Origin: Dysgonomonas sp. BGC7
Lineage (GTDB): Bacteria > Bacteroidota > Bacteroidia > Bacteroidales > Dysgonomonadaceae
DNA: 64,000 nt
Assembly: GCF_001261735.1 (NCBI RefSeq)
Contig: NZ_CVRP01000007.1
Location: 310,001 to 374,000 of the forward strand
Direction of reading: 5' to 3'
Positions within the stretch are counted from its first letter, which is position 1. Each line of letters begins with the position of its first letter. Under the pieces are notes generated by a model. That model worked only from the letters and a program-made list of their open reading frames with translations, was not told the origin of the DNA and searched no databases. A program made the position numbers and the translations under genes. Shown piece after piece: positions 17,427-25,167 of this stretch.

Positions 17427-17996
17427 TTATTTGTGTTGTGAGGTAAATTTTCTTATGTTTTCGGCAGTAGTAGCATATCCTCTTAACTGGAGCTTTTGAG
17501 CTATACTGGTTGCTTTAGGCGCTACGATCCAAATGACTAAATAAGATATTATAGTTATTCCGTATGCAAATGCCAAAACTACAAATAGGATGCGTATAAT
17601 AGTTACATCTATTTTTGTGTAAGTGGCTATTCCGTTGCACACACCGGCGAGCATTTTGCCATCCATGTCGCGATAGAATTTCTTTTCTCCTTCCATGTAA
17701 TTTTGATTGTTATTCTGAGAATTGTCTTCTTCATATTCAGGTTTTGATTCTATTTCCCCTAGATGATTTATAACTATCTGTACAAGCGATATATTAACAA
17801 CCTGATTTGGGTATTTCATTTCTTTCTGAAAGATTTCGGCAACTCTGGCTTCTACATCTTCCATTACCTCTTTGGCTTCTCTCTTATCTTCTATTGTTTC
17901 TTCAAAGTTTTTCAGATATTCTTTTAATCTGAAATAGGCATCGTCTTCTATGGTAAAGTTTATCTTCCCTATACTAACATTTGTAACTCTTTTCAT
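17427..17996 (-). CDS. PspC-domain membrane protein, short form
   Basis: A 189-residue protein, first gene of the operon. The N-terminal helical module (VTNVSIGKINFTIEDDAYFRLKEYL) matches the start of the long PspC protein at 15587-17074. The PspC domain at about 107-170 (KFYRDMDGKMLAGVCNGIATY, then one or two TM helices ending APKA) follows a Glu/Asn-rich linker. It is likely an inner-membrane partner of the long form. The PadR gene begins about 12 bases downstream of its stop. Confidence 0.88.
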   Translation of the reverse strand: MKRVTNVSIGKINFTIEDDAYFRLKEYLKNFEETIEDKREAKEVMEDVEARVAEIFQKEMKYPNQVVNISLVQIVINHLGEIESKPEYEEDNSQNNNQNYMEGEKKFYRDMDGKMLAGVCNGIATYTKIDVTIIRILFVVLAFAYGITIISYLVIWIVAPKATSIAQKLQLRGYATTAENIRKFTSQHK

Positions 17997-18041
17997 ATCC
18001 TATTTTATTTAATACTGTTTTATGCACTGTTGTTTGTAATG

Positions 18042-18082
18042 CAAATATATTAATAAATAAATATACTATGTAATACATAGTA
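18042..18082 (-). promoter_or_regulatory. PspC-PadR promoter with palindromic operator
   Basis: On the minus strand TATATTTG (18042-18049) is a TAnnTTTG -7 box. The perfect inverted repeat TACTATGT-AAT-ACATAGTA lies at 18064-18082 and covers the position expected for the -33 box, about 20 bases upstream. Repressor binding there would block polymerase; PadR is the obvious candidate. Confidence 0.65.
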
Positions 18083-18144
18083 CTGTTATGTTTTGTGAAA
18101 TTAGTGTAATTGTTTGATTTTTAGTAGTTAGTGTAAATAATAAA

Positions 18145-18174
18145 AAAAGTTAATTGAATTTCAATTAACTTTTT
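18145..18174. terminator. Intrinsic terminator, probably for the thioesterase gene
   Basis: AAAAGTTAATTGA and TCAATTAACTTTT form a perfect 13-bp stem around ATT, flanked by A and T runs. It lies 29 bases past the thioesterase stop on the minus strand. Confidence 0.7.
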
Positions 18175-18202
18175 ACTTATCTAAATAGAAGAAGATAGAT
18201 CT

Positions 18203-18640
18203 TTATTTATGAGCTTTTATGTATATGACCTTTTTTACTACGGCATTTGTAATGCGAATTGTAGATATAAGTCTGTTGGTATTTTCTGAAAATACATCTA
18301 CATTCCAAACATGAGTAGATCGTCCCTTGTGCAATATTGTGCCTTTGGCTCTGACTGTATCACCAACTTCGGCACTTGATATGTGGCTTGCACTAATCTG
18401 CATACCAAAACATCGTTCGTCACTTGCACATAAGGTGTTGGAGCCGGCTCCGGCTAAAGATTCGGCTAAAGTTATTGTTGCTCCGCCATGTAAGATGCGC
18501 ATTGTTTGAGTAAGCTTTTGTGTAACGGGCATAATAGCTTCGAGTGAAGCTTCGTCATCAGATTCAATGAAAGTGATGCCTAGCGTTTCCATCAATGTGT
18601 TTTTTATACGTTCTTTTATATCGTTTGAGTCGAGCTTCAT
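18203..18640 (-). CDS. PaaI-type hotdog-fold thioesterase
   Basis: A 145-residue hotdog protein. The motif LHGGATITLAESLAGAGSNT carries the HGG and catalytic Glu/Asp-type position of PaaI/MenI acyl-CoA thioesterases. The second half (VGDTVRAKGTILHKGRSTHVW) is the usual beta-sheet signature. It hydrolyses an acyl- or aryl-CoA. 1,4-dihydroxy-2-naphthoyl-CoA (menaquinone synthesis) is one candidate, but no men genes are nearby. It starts 5 bases after the Hint-domain gene ends, so the two are co-transcribed. Confidence 0.85.
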   Translation of the reverse strand: MKLDSNDIKERIKNTLMETLGITFIESDDEASLEAIMPVTQKLTQTMRILHGGATITLAESLAGAGSNTLCASDERCFGMQISASHISSAEVGDTVRAKGTILHKGRSTHVWNVDVFSENTNRLISTIRITNAVVKKVIYIKAHK

Positions 18641-18645
18641 GTCTA

Positions 18646-19176
18646 TTAATTAATCCCAACTAAAAATCCATTGGCTATGAAAGCTCCTTCGCTACTGTCT
18701 TCCAATTCTATATTGAATGTTTGTACCGGATCGAGAATCCCTTGAATCACGCTTACTTCTACATAGTCGGTAGTTGTAGTATTGTAGTATAATACAAACT
18801 CACCTATATTCAATCGTTGAGTATTGCCATACTTTTCGTTTGTTCTGGTGCGGTTAGGGTCTACAGAAGCCCATCCCTTTTCTGCATATATAGGATTTTC
18901 TATTGTTCCGGTGATGTTTGCACCAGTTTCGAGAGTGATGCGGATAAGACGGTTTTGCATTACATTCTTAATGCCTTTCACCTTCTTTTCTTCATACACT
19001 TTGTCCTTTATATTAAAAACAAGTATTTTATCTCCTGCAATAATCTTCTCTATATTTTTTTTGCTGTCGTCAGCCATTGTTATCCGGGTTCCTGCGGCTA
19101 GGCTACTTTGTGCATTCATACTTAAACTGAGTATAAAAAGACAAACTAAAGCAAAGAAGAATGTTTTGATTTTCAT
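18646..19176 (-). CDS. Secreted stand-alone Hint-domain (intein/Hedgehog fold) protein, likely non-splicing
   Basis: A 176-residue protein: a signal peptide (to about residue 23, SMNAQ) and then nothing but a Hint-like domain. It begins S24-S25-LAAGTRITMADDSKKNIE, which matches intein block A with the usual Cys1 replaced by Ser. It continues with IIAGDKILVFN. The block B region is TGTIENPIYAEKGW, where the usual TxxH histidine is Asn. It ends TFNIELEDSSEGAFIANGFLVGIN, the block F/G pattern with terminal Asn176. Hint domains cleave or splice themselves. The loss of His and the odd junctions suggest a binding or processing role instead. The partner gene is a thioesterase. Confidence 0.7.
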   Translation of the reverse strand: MKIKTFFFALVCLFILSLSMNAQSSLAAGTRITMADDSKKNIEKIIAGDKILVFNIKDKVYEEKKVKGIKNVMQNRLIRITLETGANITGTIENPIYAEKGWASVDPNRTRTNEKYGNTQRLNIGEFVLYYNTTTTDYVEVSVIQGILDPVQTFNIELEDSSEGAFIANGFLVGIN

Positions 19177-19207
19177 AACTAAATCTGTTTTTATGTAAAG
19201 TTTTTTG

Positions 19208-19260
19208 CAAATATAAGAATATTTTACAGAAAGATAACCTTAGCCGTAAGTTATCAAAAA
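19208..19260 (-). promoter_or_regulatory. Promoter of the Hint gene overlapping the glmS terminator region
   Basis: TATATTTG on the minus strand (19208-19215) is a TAnnTTTG -7 box 32 bases upstream of the Hint ATG. Just upstream, GATAACTTACGGCTAAGGTTATC with a following T-rich run (about 19230-19260, minus strand) can fold as a bulged hairpin and may terminate glmS transcripts. Confidence 0.45.
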
Positions 19261-19277
19261 ATATTCCTTCAGTTTAT

Positions 19278-21122
19278 TTATTCTACAGTTACGGATTTAG
19301 CCAGATTGCGTGGCATGTCTACATCCCGATTTTTATTTACTGCAATATGGTATGCCAGTAACTGCAAAGGAATAGAAGTAAGTAATGGATCGAGACACTC
19401 CTGTGTGGCAGGTATTTCTATATAATGATCTGCCAGAGCTTTCATTGTTTCGTCCCCTTCATTGATGATAGCTATGACTCTGCCCTTACGAGCCTTTATT
19501 TCCTGAATATTGCTCACTACCTTTTCGTATATAGTGCTGTTCGTAGCTATTGTTACTATTGGCATCTCATTGTCTATAAGTGCTATGGGGCCATGCTTCA
19601 TCTCTGCTGCCGGATAGCCTTCGGCATGTATATAGGAGATTTCTTTTAGCTTCAGAGCTCCTTCTAGCGCTATAGGATAGTTGTAACCCCTTCCCAAATA
19701 AATGAAATTTTGAGCATAAGTAAAGATGAGGGATAGTTCTTTTATTTTATCGTTCAGCGAGAGTATGCGTTCTATTTTGTTCGGTATATCTTGTAAGTTC
19801 TTAATTGTATTCAGATATTGTTCATTGCTCACTGTTGCCTTCTCTTTTGCTATAACAAGTGCCATCAGAGTAAGAACCGTAACTTGTGCTGTGAATGCTT
19901 TTGTAGAAGCAACACCTATTTCGTGGCCGCAATGAGTATATGATCCCGAGTCTGTATTACGGGGAATGGATGACCCTACAACGTTACATACTCCGTAAAC
20001 GAATGCTCCGGCTTTGCGGGCAAGCTCTATAGCAGCCAGAGAGTCTGCTGTTTCTCCCGACTGTGATATTGCTATTACGATGTCGTCGGGATATATAACA
20101 GGGTGTCTGTACCTAAATTCGGAGGCATACTCCACTTCTACAGGGATACGGCAAAATTCTTCGAACAGATATTCTCCTATCAACCCCGCATGCCACGATG
20201 TACCACAAGCGATGATGATGATTCGGCGAGCATTTATAAATCTCTCTTTATGGTCGATAATACCGGATAGCGTAACATTCGTACCTTCTATATTGATTCG
20301 TCCACTCATACAGTTTTTTAGAGTTTCGGGTTGCTCAAATATCTCTTTCAGCATGAAGTGAGGGTAACCTCCTCTTTCCAACTGACTGAGATTCATTTCC
20401 AGCTCTTTTATCTCGGGTGTTTTCTCTATGTTCGAGATAGTAACTATTTTAGGCTCTTCGTGTCTTTTTATTATTGCGATTTCTTCATCATCGAGATAAA
20501 TAACCTTATTTGTATATTCTATAATAGGAGAGGCATCGGAACCAATGAAAAACTCATCACTGCCAATTCCTATTACCAAAGGGCTGCTTTTTCGGGCTGC
20601 TATGATCTGGTCAGGGTTTCCTCTTTCTATTACAGCAATTGCATAAGCACCTACTACCTGATTCAATGCTAGCTGAACAGCGGTGAACAAGTTGCAGTTG
20701 TTTAATTGCTTTATGTATTCGATGAGTTGTACCAATACTTCTGTGTCTGTACTGCTTTGAAAAGTATATCCTTTTCTTTGCAATTCTGCCTTCAGTACCG
20801 AATAGTTTTCTATGATCCCATTGTGTATCAGAGCCAGAGATTCACTTTGCGAATAGTGAGGGTGTGCATTTGCATTGCTGGGCTCGCCATGTGTTGCCCA
20901 TCGGGTATGTGCAATACCTATCGTACCCGAGGTATTCTTGTCGCGGGCGTATTCTTCAAGATCCTGTACTCTACCTTTGGCTTTATATACAGATAATTTA
21001 TTCTCGTTGTTTATTATTGCTACACCTGCACTGTCGTACCCTCTATACTCGAGCCTGTGCAGGCCTTTTATCAAAATGGGGTAGGCTTCTCGGAAGCCAA
21101 TATATCCTACTATTCCACACAT
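19278..21122 (-). CDS. glmS: Glutamine-fructose-6-phosphate aminotransferase (isomerizing)
   Basis: A 614-residue full-length GlmS. It begins MCGIVGYIG with Cys2 as the class-II glutamine amidotransferase nucleophile, and has RWATHG and HNGIIEN in the glutaminase domain. Two SIS domains follow (ACGTSWHAG, AISQSGETADSLAA, GRGYNYPIALEGALKLKEISY). The C-terminus is PRNLAKSVTVE, the conserved isomerase tail. It converts fructose-6-phosphate and glutamine to glucosamine-6-phosphate, the first step toward UDP-GlcNAc for peptidoglycan and lipid A. It appears monocistronic. No glmS ribozyme is seen in its leader. Confidence 0.98.
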   Translation of the reverse strand: MCGIVGYIGFREAYPILIKGLHRLEYRGYDSAGVAIINNENKLSVYKAKGRVQDLEEYARDKNTSGTIGIAHTRWATHGEPSNANAHPHYSQSESLALIHNGIIENYSVLKAELQRKGYTFQSSTDTEVLVQLIEYIKQLNNCNLFTAVQLALNQVVGAYAIAVIERGNPDQIIAARKSSPLVIGIGSDEFFIGSDASPIIEYTNKVIYLDDEEIAIIKRHEEPKIVTISNIEKTPEIKELEMNLSQLERGGYPHFMLKEIFEQPETLKNCMSGRINIEGTNVTLSGIIDHKERFINARRIIIIACGTSWHAGLIGEYLFEEFCRIPVEVEYASEFRYRHPVIYPDDIVIAISQSGETADSLAAIELARKAGAFVYGVCNVVGSSIPRNTDSGSYTHCGHEIGVASTKAFTAQVTVLTLMALVIAKEKATVSNEQYLNTIKNLQDIPNKIERILSLNDKIKELSLIFTYAQNFIYLGRGYNYPIALEGALKLKEISYIHAEGYPAAEMKHGPIALIDNEMPIVTIATNSTIYEKVVSNIQEIKARKGRVIAIINEGDETMKALADHYIEIPATQECLDPLLTSIPLQLLAYHIAVNKNRDVDMPRNLAKSVTVE

Positions 21123-21562
21123 ACTAACTTTAGTTTTGGTTGTAAAGTTAAATAAAAAAGATCATTTTTTTATTTATGAATAACAAATGTATCTTTAGTT
21201 TTATTTCCACGCTTTTATCTTGTCTTTTTGACGTCTTGTGTTTGTTCGAATTTATTAAAGTTCAAAAGTAAGTGCAACTATAATTTTAACTAAAACCTGA
21301 CAAAGTTGTACATTTTCCTCTCCTTTTTGCATTTATCATTATTTATTTCTCTTAGTTTCTCCCAAGCCTCCTCGCTAGGAGCGGTTGTATATAGATAAAG
21401 ATTTGTTGTTCTAGCAGCAGTTCTTTTTTTTGTATAAAATATAAATTCAACTTCTGATTCGCTTAAATAATCTAAAAGGAAACTTTATGTCTTAACCGTT
21501 TTGTTTATATTTGTTTCGTAGTGTTTAAGACTAATGAAAAAAATAAACTTTGTAGAGTAAAC
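21123..21562. other. 440-base divergent intergenic region
   Basis: It holds the upstream sequence of glmS (minus strand), repeat copy B (21284-21401), and a -7 box TATATTTG at 21506-21513 for the TonB_C gene. No coding frame of interest is present. Confidence 0.7.
21284..21401 (+). repeat. Dispersed intergenic element, copy B
   Basis: Head at 21284-21311: TTTTAACTAAAACCTGACAA then AGTTGTAC. Tail ATAGATAAAG at 21392-21401. The T-rich interior (CATTTATCATTATTTATTTC) resembles copy A. The copy is 118 bases long, the longest in the window; a small CTCCT-CGCT-AGGAG hairpin before the tail accounts for some of the extra length. Confidence 0.8.
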
Positions 21563-22402
21563 ATGATACGCAAATTTTTCTGTTTTCTGTTTTTCTTATT
21601 TTTTAGTTACAATCTTGTTGCCCAAAGTGGTGTTACTGTAAGTTTATCGAAATCGGATAATTCTTCGGAAAAGGTTTTCGATACTTATCTCTTTCCCGGA
21701 GGAGAGGACGCTTTATATAAATATATATCGGATAATGTAAAATATCCGCCTTTGCTTATTAAAATAGAAATGGAAGGAGATGTTTCTGTAAAAGTAAAGC
21801 TTAACGAAGAAGGAAAGGTACAGGATGTTGAAATACTAAGGGGTTTTGATCCGTTGGCTGACGATGAGGTAGTTCGGGTTTTGAAGAGAATGCCAAAATG
21901 GGATAAAGTGTCATCTTCGACTACTACTGTAGAACAGCAGTTTCAGTTGTTGATAACCTTTAAGCTAAACGATTACCTTCGTGAGTTTATAAAAGATCCT
22001 CAAAATTTAATTCCTAAAAACACCCATCTCGAAGAGCCTGTAAAAGAGCTGGAGGTAGAAGGCGCCAAAGATTCTATACCTGTTTTGATAGTAGATTCGT
22101 TGAATCGGGCTCCCTTATTTTCGGGAGGACAGGAAGCATTAGATGCTTATTTTGCTGCCAATTTGAAATATCCTAAAAGGGCAATAGAATATGGTATCGA
22201 AGGACGTGTATTATTTAATATAACTATAACTGCCGAAGGCGAAATAACAAATATAAGATTGCTGAAAGGTATATTCATGGATTGCAATGAGGAAGCATTT
22301 TACTTAATTAAGAAAATGCCGAGATGGATACCCGGCCTCAAAGACGGAAAGGCTGTTGCTATGTCTGTTGTTCTTCCTATTCCTTTTGTTCTTCCAAAAT
22401 AA
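21563..22402 (+). CDS. Energy-transducer-like protein with two TonB C-terminal domains
   Basis: About 279 residues from ATG 21563. An in-frame GTG at 21521 is rejected because it lies within 8 bases of the -7 box. A signal peptide (FFCFLFFLFFSYNLVAQ) is followed by two TonB_C-like domains. The first is around FPGGEDALYKYISDNVKYPP and EGDVSVKVKLNEEGKVQDVEILRG. The second is around FSGGQEALDAYFAANLKYP and EGRVLFNITITAEGEITNIRLL. The protein has a cleavable signal and no Pro-rich spanning linker. It is therefore probably a periplasmic receptor-contact or scaffold protein rather than a true TonB. Confidence 0.82.
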   Translation: MIRKFFCFLFFLFFSYNLVAQSGVTVSLSKSDNSSEKVFDTYLFPGGEDALYKYISDNVKYPPLLIKIEMEGDVSVKVKLNEEGKVQDVEILRGFDPLADDEVVRVLKRMPKWDKVSSSTTTVEQQFQLLITFKLNDYLREFIKDPQNLIPKNTHLEEPVKELEVEGAKDSIPVLIVDSLNRAPLFSGGQEALDAYFAANLKYPKRAIEYGIEGRVLFNITITAEGEITNIRLLKGIFMDCNEEAFYLIKKMPRWIPGLKDGKAVAMSVVLPIPFVLPK

Positions 22403-22408
22403 AAATAG

Positions 22409-22442
22409 AAAAGCCCCTGTAGTATTCTTTACAGAGACTTTT
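22409..22442. terminator. Weak bidirectional terminator
   Basis: AAAAG...CTGTA and TACAG...CTTTT form a stem with a 3x3 internal loop between the convergent TonB_C and YceI genes. The hairpin is imperfect, so efficiency is doubtful. Confidence 0.45.
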
Positions 22443-22461
22443 GTAGACTACCGTTTTAATT

Positions 22462-23127
22462 TTATTGCTGAGGTTGTACTGCTTTTGCTACTATAGTAAT
22501 TTGTAACTCTATATTATCATTTACTATATTTTCTTTCAGATCGGCAAATAATGTCTTCGAGCCATATTTAACATTCCATTGTGTGCGGTCGATAGTAAAA
22601 GGAACAGTTACTGCTTTGTATATATCGTTTTCCTTTGTTATTTTAGCTCCGAATGTGATATTCTTTTCTACATCTTTTAGCTTCAGGTTTCCACTAACCA
22701 TGTGTGATACACTATCCGTTGGAGTTGTGGCAACTTCTACTTTAGTGATGGTAAACGAGCTTTCTGGATATTTAGCCACATCAAAGAAATCTTCGCTCTT
22801 TAAGTGATTTACCAACATGTCATTCATTTCTTTCTGTGTAAGATCTTCATCTGTTATAGTATTCATATCTATAACAAAAGAGCCGGAAGCAACCTCTTCT
22901 CCGTTAATTGCTAAAGTGGCACTTTTTAGCCCGATAGTACCATGGTGCGAGCCGCCTACTTTAGATCCTTTCCAGTGTATAGACGAGGCTTGTGTGTCTA
23001 CTGTCAACTCTTGTCCTGCACCTTCAGCTGCTGCCTGAGCATCTGTTCCCTCTACTTTGTTTTTTGTGGCTGTATTGCACGACACTACAAATAAAAGAGT
23101 GGCGATTGCTAAAAAGTATGTTTTCAT
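22462..23127 (-). CDS. YceI family lipoprotein
   Basis: A 221-residue protein with lipobox LLFVVSCNT at about residue 17. The YceI/lipocalin-like domain starts VDTQASSIHWKGSKVGGSHHGTIG and ends VPFTIDRTQWNVKYGSKTLFADLKENIVNDNIEL, the family's most conserved stretch. YceI proteins bind polyisoprenoid or amphiphilic ligands in the periplasm. It has a good promoter at 23185-23215. The divergent neighbour is a LysR regulator that could control it. Confidence 0.93.
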   Translation of the reverse strand: MKTYFLAIATLLFVVSCNTATKNKVEGTDAQAAAEGAGQELTVDTQASSIHWKGSKVGGSHHGTIGLKSATLAINGEEVASGSFVIDMNTITDEDLTQKEMNDMLVNHLKSEDFFDVAKYPESSFTITKVEVATTPTDSVSHMVSGNLKLKDVEKNITFGAKITKENDIYKAVTVPFTIDRTQWNVKYGSKTLFADLKENIVNDNIELQITIVAKAVQPQQ

Positions 23128-23184
23128 CCTTGTTTCCTGTTTTGGTTTATATTATTAATTGATTGTTTATTATCAAATATGTGG

Positions 23185-23215
23185 CAAAGTTAAATGATGT
23201 TATTCTATTCTCAAA
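23185..23215 (-). promoter_or_regulatory. Bacteroidota promoter of yceI-like gene
   Basis: On the minus strand TTTG (23212-23215), 19 bases, then TAACTTTG (23185-23192): an exact -33/-7 pair. The expected start of transcription is near 23178, about 50 bases before the ATG. Confidence 0.75.
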
Positions 23216-23357
23216 ATAGCTTATTTTATATATTGTTATTAAAAATTTTATAGATTTGTGTTTGAAATAGACTTTCTATATATTATTAACAAATATAAAA
23301 GGTATATTGTTTTTCATTTTCGAGGTCGAATTTAAGATTTAAATATTTTAGTATTAA

Positions 23358-24269
23358 ATGGTTAATTTAGAATGGTACAGAACCTTTAAGGCTATCTATC
23401 AATATGGAACCCTTACACGGGCAGCACAGGAATTGATGATTTCGCAGCCCAATATGAGTATCCAATTGGCATCGCTGGAGAGTTATATTGGAAAGCCTTT
23501 GTTTGTGAGAATGCCTCGTAAGATGATGCCCACAGAGTATGGTAAACAGCTATATACTCAGATTGTAGAGTCTATAGATAATCTGGAGAGGGTAGAGTCT
23601 GAGTTTAAAAGGACTGTTTTGAACAAAGCGCCCAGCATACGCTTTGGAACACCTTCTGAGATATTTAAAAACTATCTTGCAGAGTATGTAGGGACAGAAG
23701 AGGATTTGCATCTTTCGGTAGAGTATGGATTAGCCAATGTTCTTATCGAGAAGTTGGTTAACAACGAACTGGATATTGCTGTTATAACGAGGCAAAACAA
23801 ATCGGAAGAAATTCTGACTTATGAGCCTTTGTTCACAGAATCGTTTATGATTGTTTGCAGTACAGTATTTGATACTACTGAAATAGATGGGCATATTGCC
23901 CGTGAAGATTCGGTCAGCATTGAGAAATGGCTAAGATCTCAGAAATGGTTTGCATACAGTAGCGACTTGGCTTTGATCAGGCGTTTTTGGCGCGAGAATT
24001 TCAAGAAACGTCCTATACTGAAGCTAAGTGCGACTATACCCGATAATGATGCTATTTTGAAAGCTGTAGGTAATAGTGACGGACTTTCGGTTTCTTCTAA
24101 CCTCATTGCAGGAAAAGCTTTGGAAAATAAACAGGTCAAAGTACTATGGCAGGGAAACAGCCTTGCTACAAATACTATATATCTGGCTTATAATAAAAAC
24201 AAAATAGAACCACGCTATATAGATAAAATAAGAACATTTATAAAATCTCATGTAAATACAGCCCAATGA
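23358..24269 (+). CDS. LysR family transcriptional regulator
   Basis: A 303-residue protein. The N-terminal helix-turn-helix (WYRTFKAIYQYGTLTRAAQELMISQPNMSIQLASLE) is typical LysR. Residues about 90-300 form the periplasmic-binding-like effector domain. It overlaps the following TPR gene by four bases (ATGA), so they are translationally coupled. The effector is unknown. The divergent YceI lipoprotein is a plausible target. Confidence 0.93.
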   Translation: MVNLEWYRTFKAIYQYGTLTRAAQELMISQPNMSIQLASLESYIGKPLFVRMPRKMMPTEYGKQLYTQIVESIDNLERVESEFKRTVLNKAPSIRFGTPSEIFKNYLAEYVGTEEDLHLSVEYGLANVLIEKLVNNELDIAVITRQNKSEEILTYEPLFTESFMIVCSTVFDTTEIDGHIAREDSVSIEKWLRSQKWFAYSSDLALIRRFWRENFKKRPILKLSATIPDNDAILKAVGNSDGLSVSSNLIAGKALENKQVKVLWQGNSLATNTIYLAYNKNKIEPRYIDKIRTFIKSHVNTAQ

Positions 24270-25075
24270 TAACACGTTATATAAAATATGCTCTTTCGGT
24301 TGCCTCTGTGATGCTATTTTCTTCATGTAGCTCTTCCTTTGTTGGTATTGGAATGGTCGGGGTAATTGCTCTTTTTGTTCTCATGTTTATTCTTTTTGCC
24401 CTCATGTTTTATCTGATTGCAAGGCGGAAAAAGCAGGGAGAGAAAAGTCTGGTGAAGTTCAATAATGATGTATATCTGGCTTTGAATAAATTAGGTACAT
24501 CTCAGCAAAAGATTAATATGTTGAACAATCTGATAGAACGCATCAATACTGACGAGAAGTATAAAAAAGATCCCGAATGGAGAGATAAAGTGCTTCTTAA
24601 AACATATCTGCATCTGGCAACTGTATATTATCAGGAAGGAGATGAGATACAAACATTGAATGCCAGTAGCAAAATTATAGAGCTTGATCCTAACGATGGA
24701 ATGGCATATTACAATAGAGGTTCTATATATAGTAATATGGGGTTGTATGAGAAAGCTTTACACGACCTGAACCGCACAGTTGAACTTATGCCTGATTATG
24801 CTAGTGCTTATAATAACAGAGGGCTGGTACATGAAAAAATGGAGCATTATGAGGAGGCTTTATCCGATTTTGATAAAGCAATAGAATTAGAGTCGTCTCC
24901 TTTTGCTTATTACAACAGAGGTAATACGCATTATGAGCAGAGCGAATATGAGTTGGCTCTAAAAGATTATGAATCGACTCTTAATGTATTGGACTCACAA
25001 TCCGAATCAAGCTTTAGGCAAGAGGTGGAAGTAAGCATAAAGGCCGCCAAAGAAAAAATGGCTAAAGAATATTAA
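24266..25075 (+). CDS. TPR-repeat membrane lipoprotein
   Basis: A 269-residue protein. The N-terminus has a lipobox-like LFSSCSSS followed by a TM-like stretch (GVIALFVLMFILFALMFYLIA). From about residue 115 there are several tetratricopeptide repeats (AYYNRGSIYSNMGLYEKALHDLNRTVEL, AYNNRGLVHEKMEHYEEALSDFDKAIEL, AYYNRGNTHYEQSEYELALKDY). TPRs mediate protein-protein contacts. It is coupled to the LysR gene by ATGA overlap, so it may act with whatever that regulator controls. Confidence 0.85.
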   Translation: MITRYIKYALSVASVMLFSSCSSSFVGIGMVGVIALFVLMFILFALMFYLIARRKKQGEKSLVKFNNDVYLALNKLGTSQQKINMLNNLIERINTDEKYKKDPEWRDKVLLKTYLHLATVYYQEGDEIQTLNASSKIIELDPNDGMAYYNRGSIYSNMGLYEKALHDLNRTVELMPDYASAYNNRGLVHEKMEHYEEALSDFDKAIELESSPFAYYNRGNTHYEQSEYELALKDYESTLNVLDSQSESSFRQEVEVSIKAAKEKMAKEY

Positions 25076-25088
25076 AGACATTATATAT

Positions 25089-25120
25089 TTTGTAAGATCC
25101 GTTTAAATAGGATAATTTTG
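25089..25120 (+). promoter_or_regulatory. Bacteroidota promoter of the U32 gene
   Basis: TTTG (25089-25092), 20 bases, then TAATTTTG (25113-25120): exact -33/-7 elements. They lie 48 bases ahead of the ATG at 25168. Confidence 0.75.
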
Positions 25121-25167
25121 CAGTCCAATTTTAAGATAATGGAGGCAGGAGTCTCTAAAACACAATA

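Noticed and set aside
21123-21300. A glmS ribozyme or riboswitch in the glmS leader
   Set aside because: None of the conserved ribozyme core is visible, and glmS ribozymes are known mainly from Gram-positive bacteria.
21284-21311. The repeat head as a simple intrinsic terminator
   Set aside because: Only a 4-bp ACAA/TTGT pairing is possible within the head; copies also lie upstream of genes, where termination would be harmful.
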